Positions 56,674 to 64,000 of a stretch of DNA of 64,000 nucleotides are shown piece by piece. The stretch covers positions 1-64,000 of the forward strand of contig JAEZUI010000252.1 in NCBI GenBank assembly GCA_023421115.1. Direction: 5' to 3'. How positions within the stretch are numbered: position 1 is the first letter of the stretch; each line of letters starts with the position of its first letter. The notes below the pieces were generated by a model. The model made no database searches. It was given only the letters and a program-made list of their open reading frames with translations, and was not told where the DNA came from. The position numbers and the translations under genes were made by a program. This DNA comes from Bacillota bacterium. Its GTDB lineage: Bacteria; Bacillota; Clostridia; Acetivibrionales; Acetivibrionaceae.

Positions 56674-58436
56674 ATAACCTCCTTTGGTACATCTAATTTT
56701 ATATGCACCTCCCTAAGCTGCTTTGCCGTGACATCAGACGGCGCTCCCATCAATAGATCCTGCGCTTTGCTGTTCATCGGAAAAGCTATAACTTCTCTGA
56801 TATTCGGTTCATCACAAAGAAGCATAACCATCCTGTCAATACCGGGTGCGATGCCGGCATGCGGCGGTGGACCATATTGAAAAGCATTGAAAAGGGCAGG
56901 GAACTTGCTTTCAATGTCCTCCATGCTGTAGCCCGCAATATCAAAAGCTTTTACCATAATTTCCGGGTCATGATTACGCACGGCCCCGGAAGAAAGCTCA
57001 ACTCCATTACATACTATATCATACTGGTAAGCCAAAATCTCCAAAGGATCGAGATTTTTCAAAGAATCCATTCCACCCTGAGGCATGGAAAAAGGGTTGT
57101 GACTAAATTCAATTTTCCTGCTGTCCGGGTTTAGTTCAAACATTGGAAAATCAACTATCCAGCAAAATCTGTATGAATTCTTCTCTATTATATCCAATTG
57201 TCTTGCCAATTCTGTCCGTACAAGCCCCGAAAATCTTTCAACGTTTCTAATACTGTCAGCAAAGAAAAATATAGCATCACCAGCTTTTGCCGATGTAGTT
57301 TCAATGATTTCTTTCGTGTCTTTTTCCGGTATGAATTTTGCAACAGGCCCTTGAAAGGTCATATCTTCATTTATTTTCACCCACGCAAGTCCTTTGGCCC
57401 CAATACTAGTAGCAAACTCAAGCATGGTGTCAAAAAAGCTACGGGGCTGTTTTCCACCTTCAGGAACACAGATAACCCTGACCACTTTATTTCTGAATGC
57501 GTTAAAGTCACTATTTACAAACAATTCGCTTATATCATTTATTACAAGCGGATTTCTTAAATCCGGTTTATCCGTCCCGTAACGAAGCATGGCCTCCTTA
57601 TATGGTATTCTAACAAAGGATTCGCTTACTTTCCAGTCCGAAAATTCTTCGAAAACACTGCGCAGCAGCTCTTCAACTGCTAAAAACACATCCTCTTGAG
57701 TTGCAAATGCCATTTCAAGATCCAATTGATAGAATTCTCCGGGCGATCTGTCGGCCCTCGCATCCTCATCCCTGAAACAAGGTGCAATCTGAAAGTATTT
57801 ATCAAACCCCGACACCATCAACAATTGCTTGAATTGTTGGGGTGCCTGGGGCAGTGCGTAGAATTTTCCCGGGTGGACTCTGCTCGGAACCAGATAATCC
57901 CTTGCTCCTTCCGGTGAAGAGCTGGTCAAAATGGGTGTCTGAACCTCTAAAAATCCAGATTCAACCATTTTGTTTCTTGTTCTATGGATTATTTTAGACC
58001 TTAAAACAATATTTGAATGCAATTTATCATTTCTCAAATCCAAAAATCGGTATTTTAAGCGCAAATCCTCCCGGGCTTCCCGTGAAGACCCGACTTCAAA
58101 GGGAAGTTGTTTCGTAACCTTACCCAATACACAAACAGCCTCCATTATTATTTCAATTGTTCCGGTCGAAATATTCATATTGACAGTGTCATCAGCACGT
58201 TTACAAACCGGACCGGTTACCGAAACGGTAGATTCCTTCGGAATTCTTGAAACAGAATTCTTAAGGTCTTCATTTTCAGACACGACCACCTGGGTTACTC
58301 CGTAATGATCCCTGACATCAATAAATATTAAACCACCATGGTCTCTAATATTCTGTACCCACCCGGCAATGCGTACTGTTTGCCCTACATGTTCAATACC
58401 AAGTTCGCCACAGCTATGAGTTCTATATATATGCAT
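56670..58436 (-). CDS. aspS: Aspartyl-tRNA synthetase, probably non-discriminating
   Basis: 588 residues, the length of bacterial AspRS. The N-terminal anticodon-binding OB fold starts MHIYRTHSCGELG. The class II core has the flipping-loop and motif 2 region (QQFKQLLMVSGFDKYFQIAP, then CFRDEDARADRSPGEFYQLD), the bacterial GAD insert follows, and motif 3 is GIAPGIDRMVMLLCDEPNIR. Coupling with gatCAB suggests it charges both tRNA-Asp and tRNA-Asn with Asp, the latter being amidated by GatCAB. The T-box leader points the same way. Confidence 0.95.
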   Translation of the reverse strand: MHIYRTHSCGELGIEHVGQTVRIAGWVQNIRDHGGLIFIDVRDHYGVTQVVVSENEDLKNSVSRIPKESTVSVTGPVCKRADDTVNMNISTGTIEIIMEAVCVLGKVTKQLPFEVGSSREAREDLRLKYRFLDLRNDKLHSNIVLRSKIIHRTRNKMVESGFLEVQTPILTSSSPEGARDYLVPSRVHPGKFYALPQAPQQFKQLLMVSGFDKYFQIAPCFRDEDARADRSPGEFYQLDLEMAFATQEDVFLAVEELLRSVFEEFSDWKVSESFVRIPYKEAMLRYGTDKPDLRNPLVINDISELFVNSDFNAFRNKVVRVICVPEGGKQPRSFFDTMLEFATSIGAKGLAWVKINEDMTFQGPVAKFIPEKDTKEIIETTSAKAGDAIFFFADSIRNVERFSGLVRTELARQLDIIEKNSYRFCWIVDFPMFELNPDSRKIEFSHNPFSMPQGGMDSLKNLDPLEILAYQYDIVCNGVELSSGAVRNHDPEIMVKAFDIAGYSMEDIESKFPALFNAFQYGPPPHAGIAPGIDRMVMLLCDEPNIREVIAFPMNSKAQDLLMGAPSDVTAKQLREVHIKLDVPKEVI

Positions 58437-58526
58437 TATCGGTACCTCCTTTTTTTATTTAAAAGCTTAGGCACATCTAAACCCAAAGCTTTCTTGCCTT
58501 ATTTCCCTTATGGAATTGGCTTGTAA

Positions 58527-58785
58527 TACAAAACCTCCCGTCCACTATAATACAAATTATAGGGACGAGAGGTTTTCCCGCGGTGCCACCCTAATAGATC
58601 CATCCTGAATCCACTCTTAATCTTTAACGCAGATTTTACGTGTTCATTATCACAAGCTTAAAAGCCGTTTTTCTCTGTTACCAACCTGAAAGTACTTACA
58701 GTCACGGTACTTTCTCCCTTTAAGGCCACATTAACAGATACTCCTCTTTTTCACTGCTTCTACCTTATTTATTTTAGAAACCGTA
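58527..58785 (-). promoter_or_regulatory. T-box riboswitch of the aspS-gatCAB operon, probably tRNA-Asn specific
   Basis: On the minus strand the T-box sequence AGGGTGGCACCGCGG lies at 58592-58578. A terminator stem (GGACGAGAGGTTTT and AAAACCTCCCGTCC, 58563-58576 with 58530-58543) follows. Stem I can be built from AAGC/GCTT, AAAAG/CTTTT and CTGTTA/TAACAG. The internal loop behind TAACAG reads AGAAAAACGG; it contains the Asn codon AAC (58669-58667) and no Asp codon. Uncharged tRNA-Asn would thus allow read-through into aspS. Confidence 0.85.
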
Positions 58786-58788
58786 TGA

Positions 58789-60894
58789 CTACACATTAAA
58801 CAATAGCTCTGAGTATGTCGGCATCGGCCACTTATCCTTTGATACTATGGTCTCAAGTTTGTCAGCTGCTTCCCTTACAGCTTCCATAGCAGGTATTACA
58901 AGTGCACTATAGCAGTCTGCCTGTTCTTTAGCATCCATCATCGAACTTGCCTTAGATACTGTTTCAGAAAGTTTAGTAATGCTCTCACTAAGCGAGTTTG
59001 TCAGCTCAACAACTTCAGACAAAAGCTTTGCTGCAGCAGAAGCTTTTACCTCAACACCTGAGGATTTAACTGCAATTATAGAGTCTGACAGTTCTTTTGC
59101 ATAACTTATCACAGTAGGTAAAATTTCTTTTTTAGCCATCGAAAGCATGGTTAATGCCTCAATATTAATTGTCTTGCTGTAACTCTCAAGAAGTATTTCA
59201 TACCTTGATTCAATTTCTCCCTTGCTTAATATCCCATGTTTCACAAGAACATCGACATTCTTCTCTTTAAGGAAGTAAGGTATACATTCAACTGTTGATT
59301 TTATGTTATAAAGACCTCTTCTTTCAGCTTCAGCAACCCATTCGTCAGAATAGTTGTTACCGTTGAAAATGATTTTCTTATGATCCCTTATCACTTTTGT
59401 CAAAAGAGCATTTAATTCTGTATTAAAATCACTTGCTTTTTCAAGTTTGTCAGCGTACTGACTCAAGATTTCTGCAACAATCGTGTTTATAACAAAGTTT
59501 GAACCTGCTATCGAGGCAGACGAGCCCAACATTCTGAATTCAAATTTATTTCCCGTAAATGCAAAGGGTGATGTTCTGTTTCTGTCTGTGGTATCTTTCG
59601 GCAGCGTAGGCAAGCTGTTAACTCCTATTTTTAAAGTCGATGAGCAAATGCAGCTTTCTGCTTTGCCTTTTTCAATCTGTTCAATAATATCTGTAAGTTG
59701 ATCGCCTAGAAATATTGATACAATTGCGGGCGGAGCCTCATTTGCTCCAAGTCTGTGATCATTTCCTGGACTTGCAATAGCCAGCCTCAATAGGTCTGCA
59801 TATTCATCGACCGCCTGAATTACGGCACACAGGAACACAAGAAACTGTGCATTCTCATGCGGTGTATTTCCGGGTTCAAGAAGGTTTTGCCCATCATCTG
59901 TAGACATTGACCAGTTGTTGTGCTTTCCGGAACCATTAACACCCGCAAAAGGCTTTTCATGCAGCAGGCAGGCTAGACCATGCCTTATAGCTACCTTTTT
60001 CATTATCTCCATAGTTAACTGATTGTGATCTGTTGCAACGTTTGATGTTGAGAAAATAGGAGCAAGTTCATGCTGCGCAGGTGCGACCTCATTGTGTTTT
60101 GTTTTGGCAGACACTCCAAGTGCCCAGAGTTCAGCGTCAAGTTCTTTCATATAACCGGAAACCCTTTCCTTGATGTTCCCAAAATAATGATCTTCCAGCT
60201 CCTGACCCTTTGGAGCTTTGGCTCCAAACAACGTCCTGCCTGCCATAATTAAATCTTGGCGCTTATTGTAAAGCTCTCTGTCTACAAGAAAATACTCCTG
60301 CTCCGGGCCTACAGTTGTAGTTACTTTAGTAGTTGTATTGTTCCCGAATAACCTTAATATTCTAAGTGCTTGGTTATTTAACGCTTCCATTGAACGCAAT
60401 AGAGGAGTCTTCTTATCGAGAGTCTCACCTGTATATGAGCAGAATACAGTAGGAATATACAACGTATCATCCTTTACAAAAGCGGGCGAAGTACAATCCC
60501 AAGCAGTATATCCCCTGGCCTCAAAAGTAGCTCGTAATCCGCCTGACGGAAAAGAAGAGGCATCCGGTTCTCCCTTAATAAGGTCCTTTCCTGAAAACTC
60601 CATTATTACTCTGCCATCAGCAGTTGGCGAGATAAACGAGTCATGTTTTTCAGCGGTAATACCGGTCATCGGTTGAAACCAATGTGTAAAATGTGTAGCT
60701 CCTTTTTCGAGCGCCCAGTCTTTCATTGCATTTGCAATCACTTCAGCAATATTCTCATCTAATGGTTTTCCTCCGTCAATGGTCTTTTTGAGCGATTTAT
60801 ATGTTGCTTTTGGAAGACGCTCACGCATAACTGAATCATTAAAAACTTTACTTCCAAACAATTCTGCAATATTAGTCCGATTAAGTTTTTCCAT
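58789..60894 (-). CDS. glnN: Glutamine synthetase type III
   Basis: 701 residues from ATG 60894 behind AGGAGGG; the open frame before it has no start signal. It makes glutamine from glutamate, ammonia and ATP. The length and order of blocks are those of GSIII: ATHFTHWFQPMTGITAEKHD, a metal-binding GPEQEYFLVD, HNEVAPAQHELAPIF, FAGVNGSGKHNNWSM and SPGNDHRLGANEAPPA. As the window also holds nitrogenase genes, it is a natural route for the ammonia formed. The long leader with a terminator suggests attenuation. Confidence 0.95.
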   Translation of the reverse strand: MEKLNRTNIAELFGSKVFNDSVMRERLPKATYKSLKKTIDGGKPLDENIAEVIANAMKDWALEKGATHFTHWFQPMTGITAEKHDSFISPTADGRVIMEFSGKDLIKGEPDASSFPSGGLRATFEARGYTAWDCTSPAFVKDDTLYIPTVFCSYTGETLDKKTPLLRSMEALNNQALRILRLFGNNTTTKVTTTVGPEQEYFLVDRELYNKRQDLIMAGRTLFGAKAPKGQELEDHYFGNIKERVSGYMKELDAELWALGVSAKTKHNEVAPAQHELAPIFSTSNVATDHNQLTMEIMKKVAIRHGLACLLHEKPFAGVNGSGKHNNWSMSTDDGQNLLEPGNTPHENAQFLVFLCAVIQAVDEYADLLRLAIASPGNDHRLGANEAPPAIVSIFLGDQLTDIIEQIEKGKAESCICSSTLKIGVNSLPTLPKDTTDRNRTSPFAFTGNKFEFRMLGSSASIAGSNFVINTIVAEILSQYADKLEKASDFNTELNALLTKVIRDHKKIIFNGNNYSDEWVAEAERRGLYNIKSTVECIPYFLKEKNVDVLVKHGILSKGEIESRYEILLESYSKTINIEALTMLSMAKKEILPTVISYAKELSDSIIAVKSSGVEVKASAAAKLLSEVVELTNSLSESITKLSETVSKASSMMDAKEQADCYSALVIPAMEAVREAADKLETIVSKDKWPMPTYSELLFNV

Positions 60895-61040
60895 TTTGAA
60901 CCCTCCTAAAATCTCCGTATTATTAAACGGCTTATTTATAAACGTACAACATTTAAAAACTACAGTCACATCATTTAGCTATACATTTTTATCCATATAC
61001 TATAAAATGAAAGTTCGGCGACCTTGTCATTCATTTTAAT

Positions 61041-61240
61041 AAAATAAAAAAAGGCCAGAACTTCAATAACATACAAAAATCTGTTATTAAAGCAGCGCCT
61101 TTGCTACACACATCCAGAAAAACTGGAAAAAACATCAACTATTTACTTGTGTGAAATCCATAATAATAGCGGTTTGTGCTGTGATGTAAAAAATATCCTT
61201 ACTTGTTTTACGGTTACTCTATAGAATAATTATATTTTAG
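61041..61240 (-). promoter_or_regulatory. glnN leader with intrinsic terminator (attenuator candidate)
   Basis: Upstream of glnN on the minus strand, arms TGTTATTGAAG...GGCC (61071-61053) and GGCGCTGCTTTAATAACA (61099-61082) form a long hairpin followed by a T run (61052-61043), 150 bases before the start codon. A smaller CCAG/CTGG hairpin precedes it. The terminator sits before the gene, so expression needs read-through. Control by an ANTAR protein or a small-molecule RNA switch is possible. Confidence 0.6.
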
Positions 61241-61519
61241 TTCCTGCAAAAAATCAATAGTTTTAAGTAAGAAATATTAAAAAATTATTGGAAGCAGCAT
61301 AAAAAGTGCAGGATTGAATTTTAGAAATTGCAAATTAAAATGTAAAATAACAGCCAAACTTAGGATGTAATTGAACTGGAAATTAAAATGAGCTGAGATT
61401 TTAAAGAATACAAGATATGGCAGCAGGGTGAGAAATATATAAAAGAACAAGGAAATTATCTTGTAAGTACATTGACTTTTAAGAATGTTAATAGGATTTT
61501 ATAGGACTATGCAAAATAA
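61241..61519. other. AT-rich spacer
   Basis: No gene is supported. It probably holds the glnN promoter near 61220-61260. Confidence 0.35.
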
Positions 61520-61562
61520 TGTTCCTTTGTTCGGAAGTTATAAACTTCCAAACAAAGGAACA
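61520..61562. terminator. Strong 20-bp hairpin behind the stalk-domain protein gene
   Basis: TGTTCCTTTGTTCGGAAGTT pairs with AACTTCCAAACAAAGGAACA with one mismatch and a three-base loop. It is 84 bases after the stop of the leftward gene, followed on that strand by ATTATTTTG. Confidence 0.6.
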
Positions 61563-61645
61563 CTGTGTTGGTTATATAGAATAGGATGGTCGTTTTGTTA
61601 TACTCAACTGTCCAACTTTACATCCTGGTTTGCTTTTTAGTCGTA

Positions 61646-62704
61646 TTAATCTGATAATTCCGTATCATTTATTACTATACTTGAATCATATATATTAACA
61701 TCATTTATACGCATTACTTCTTTGAAGAAGCTTAAGGGAACGAAAGTTTTATTGTCAATTATTTCAGGGCTGGTTCCTAATTGAATGGGAGCGGTTTTCA
61801 TGTAGTTGTAATTATCAATACCAATTGTTAAAGAAATACCTCTACCGATTATTACACTTTTGGTCAAGTTATCCCACTTTACATCGTATCCTAAAGTTTC
61901 TGCGATTGCACGAAGGGGAAGCATTACAGTATCCTGATCATTAGTGTATGCTGAAGGAGCATTAATGACATTGTTATTAACAACAATTTCTTTTTCGTCA
62001 ATTGTTTTGCTTTCTTTTGATGCGTAGTCTACTGCTGTAGTATTTTTAGAATCAATATTTTTTTCTTGTATAACAACTATTTTAGAAGGGGTTGTTTGTG
62101 CAGGTATGCTTCTTGTAGAAATGCCATAAATAACTACAAGATTTTTGTCTGTGATTTCCCCTTCAAAAGCTTTTCCATCCTGTGAGACTATTTGGGTGTC
62201 TTTAGATATATTCAGTTTTAATGATTTATCCGAACTGACCAAATCTTTATCAAACCTATCAAATTTAACATTTTGCTCATTGTTGTCAATATTGGCAACT
62301 TTAATGTTGTATTGTGGAGGATAAATCATAATCATAGGCGCATTTGCATCATAATATCCCGTTATAACATTTCCTAAAGCAATTTCTTCATTATCCACAA
62401 TGTATGTATCATTTGATATTATAAGGTTTGCAATATTTCCTTCTTCATTTTCTACAAAAACTATTTTTGAGCCTTCTATAGCTTTAAAGTCGTTTATGTC
62501 TTTTACGGTTCCTGTAAAAGACATGAAGTATGTTTGCAGCAACATATCTTGTGAATCCTCTGATGAAGTGGGAATAGTGTCAACTAAGATGTTTGTAGGT
62601 TCGTATTTTTCGATTGCATTTGCTAAGCTACTAACTGATGGAAGAGTTAAGAGTGATACTGTCAAAATACATGAAAGTAATTTTTTTGTGTTTTTTGTAT
62701 TCAT
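61646..62704 (-). CDS. Secreted protein with copper-amine-oxidase N-terminal-like (stalk) domain
   Basis: 352 residues behind AAAGGAGT, with a signal peptide. Residues about 30-215 form an unassigned beta-rich part (GTVKDINDFKAIEGSKIVFV, NLIISNDTYIVDNEE). The C-terminal 110 residues are the 'stalk' or Cu_amine_oxidN1 domain: VMLPLRAIAETLGYDVKWDN, VIIGRGISLTIGIDN and KTFVPLSFFKEVM. Such domains are common in clostridial surface proteins and are not oxidases; they are thought to mediate wall or protein contacts. Confidence 0.85.
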   Translation of the reverse strand: MNTKNTKKLLSCILTVSLLTLPSVSSLANAIEKYEPTNILVDTIPTSSEDSQDMLLQTYFMSFTGTVKDINDFKAIEGSKIVFVENEEGNIANLIISNDTYIVDNEEIALGNVITGYYDANAPMIMIYPPQYNIKVANIDNNEQNVKFDRFDKDLVSSDKSLKLNISKDTQIVSQDGKAFEGEITDKNLVVIYGISTRSIPAQTTPSKIVVIQEKNIDSKNTTAVDYASKESKTIDEKEIVVNNNVINAPSAYTNDQDTVMLPLRAIAETLGYDVKWDNLTKSVIIGRGISLTIGIDNYNYMKTAPIQLGTSPEIIDNKTFVPLSFFKEVMRINDVNIYDSSIVINDTELSD

Positions 62705-62895
62705 TTTACTGGACTCCTTTCGAATTTGTAAGATATATTATTAGACGCCAGAAGTTCGTAAAAGGTTCACTATAAATAATTACTTTTCCATCACAATAAA
62801 GAATATATCATTTAGCATTTGCTAAATTACCAAAGCGGAAGCTGCAATTTAAGTAGTAAATTCTGCCGAGGCAAACAGAGGAACATTATCTTCTC
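62705..62895. other. Spacer upstream of the stalk-domain protein gene
   Basis: Contains its promoter region. No gene seen. Confidence 0.35.
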
Positions 62896-62931
62896 GAAAA
62901 AAGTCTTATAACACTTACGTTATAAGACTTT
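62896..62931 (-). terminator. Terminator of the CarD-like gene
   Basis: AAAGTCTTATAAC and GTTATAAGACTTT form 13 perfect pairs around a six-base loop, followed on the minus strand by TTTTC, 54 bases after the stop codon. Confidence 0.85.
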
Positions 62932-62984
62932 CAGGATAAAAGTCAGCTAAATAAACAAACTTTTTGAGAAGAATTGTATATATT

Positions 62985-63518
62985 TTAACTATACATACCT
63001 ACGGAACACATATTTTCTTGTTCTTTAATCTTCTCTTCTATATAGCTCTTTACATTTTCTTTATGCATGTTTAGAGCAACTGCAAATTCTCCGTATAATC
63101 TGTTTTCTGCTATATCCATAAAACGTTTGTCAATTTGACCAAGTTTTTTTCCTTGCTCTTCAACTATTCGGGCTCTTGTGTATATGGTTTTTAGCAACCG
63201 TAATAAATCAGAACAGTTGTGTGTTTTTAGAGATTCTTTGTAAAAACCCTCAAGTAATTTGATATTATCGATGTCAGTTAAGTTTTCTCTTATTGATGGA
63301 ATATCGGAAATCAATTGTTCTGCCTCATCATAAGAGATCACCGGTCGTATGAATACATTTGTATCAACTGGTGTAAACACCTTCTCACTATGATAAAGAG
63401 GAGAAAGTGTGTAATAAAGCTTGTTTTTATCAATACCTGGAATATCTGGTGAATCGATTGAGTTTATCTTGCATACGCCATAGCTGCCGTAAATTATTAA
63501 GTCGCCAACATTATACAT
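62985..63518 (-). CDS. CarD-family transcription regulator
   Basis: 177 residues from ATG 63518 behind AGGAGCG; the frame is open further up without a start signal. The N-terminal CarD/TRCF RNA-polymerase-binding domain (MYNVGDLIIYGSYGVCKINS) and KLYYTLSPLYHSEKVFTPVD are followed by a helical DNA-binding part (RIVEEQGKKLGQIDKRFMDI). CarD proteins bind the RNA polymerase beta subunit and tune promoter opening, mostly at rRNA and growth genes. It is monocistronic with a clear terminator. Confidence 0.9.
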   Translation of the reverse strand: MYNVGDLIIYGSYGVCKINSIDSPDIPGIDKNKLYYTLSPLYHSEKVFTPVDTNVFIRPVISYDEAEQLISDIPSIRENLTDIDNIKLLEGFYKESLKTHNCSDLLRLLKTIYTRARIVEEQGKKLGQIDKRFMDIAENRLYGEFAVALNMHKENVKSYIEEKIKEQENMCSVGMYS

Positions 63519-64000
63519 AGTTTTACACGCTCCTATTTTAAAATTATAAAATTTGTTTTTGATTATTATCAAATAAGTTTTATGTTCATAAAAAAAAGTA
63601 ATTTTGACAACTGGACTTACGTTTATCAAAACTACTCGTTGCAATATTATTTTATCATATTTTTAAGTTTTATGTAAGTGGAATTTTTGTATCGCTATCA
63701 GAAATCAAGATATCAAGAGGTTTTGAACAATTAAGCAACAAATTATGAGTTTAGTTCACCACATTTTATAAGCTCATACACGGTATTATAAATGATATTA
63801 AAATATATTTTATATCTTGCTTGATGGACAAAAGCAAATGGTTCAACTGGGTTTGGAATTAAAATGCAAGAACAAAACTAGTAACATGCAAAAAGCGGTT
63901 TTGAGGATTTTATTACTACTGGCTAATATGCTGATATTAGAGGGTGAAAGCATTTTTTTTGTTTTGCATCTATAGAAAAAATGAAATGTATCACAGAATT
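63519..64000. other. AT-rich region at the window end
   Basis: No gene is supported in these 480 bases on either strand. It should contain the promoter of the CarD-like gene. Confidence 0.4.

Overview
The window looks like a chromosomal segment of an anaerobic, nitrogen-fixing, cellulosome-producing Firmicute of the Clostridium cluster III type (Acetivibrio/Ruminiclostridium/Pseudobacteroides relatives). The evidence is low GC (by eye about 35 percent in most places), strong AGGAGG-type ribosome binding sites, a Clostridium-pasteurianum-like nif operon with a nifN-nifB fusion and a split homocitrate synthase, a seven-cohesin scaffoldin, several dockerin proteins, a T-box-controlled aspS-gatCAB operon and a type III glutamine synthetase. 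No rRNA and no CRISPR array was seen.

Layout. (1) 1-8471: nif operon on the plus strand: 3' end of nifD, nifK, nifE, fused nifN-B, a [2Fe-2S] ferredoxin, a small unknown ORF, nifV-omega and nifV-alpha. A large inverted-repeat RNA structure, possibly a pseudoknot, separates nifK from nifE. (2) 8778-16018: a BlaI-type repressor with a frameshifted BlaR1-like peptidase, a WG-repeat lipoprotein, gene remnants, a membrane-anchored zinc-peptidase-like protein and a decayed tRNA-Thr-like sequence. (3) 16069-26202: visibly more GC-rich accessory DNA: an AgrC/AgrA-like two-component system with candidate LytTR operators, an IS110 remnant, lemA, and a 2248-residue S-layer-anchored repeat protein. A short direct repeat occurs at 13118 and 26245. 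(4) 26.5-34.9 kb: TPP-riboswitch-controlled thiM-thiE-(HAD remnant)-thiD, a PP-loop ATPase, a LigB-family dioxygenase, a Cof phosphatase and much decayed coding sequence. (5) 34.9-36.8 kb: glutamine-dependent NAD synthetase. (6) 37.5-53.2 kb: secreted and cellulosomal genes: scaffoldin, a papain-type protease with three dockerins, an MmyB-like regulator, a secreted lipase, a His-Gln-Lys tRNA cluster, an L,D-transpeptidase lipoprotein and a GH5 mannanase-like dockerin enzyme. (7) 53.4-58.8 kb: T-box-aspS-gatC-gatA-gatB. (8) 58.8-63.5 kb: type III glutamine synthetase with a leader terminator, a stalk-domain secreted protein and a CarD-like regulator.

How it works together. The nif block makes the MoFe protein and its cofactor: NifE/NifN scaffold, NifB precursor synthesis, NifV homocitrate. 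The nearby type III glutamine synthetase would assimilate the ammonia. The scaffoldin could carry up to seven dockerin enzymes; the window itself encodes two dockerin proteins. The aspS-gatCAB operon carries a T-box leader whose best-fitting specifier is an Asn codon, consistent with indirect Asn-tRNA(Asn) synthesis. Many genes in 8.8-34.8 kb are broken, so that stretch looks like decaying accessory DNA between two well-kept metabolic blocks.
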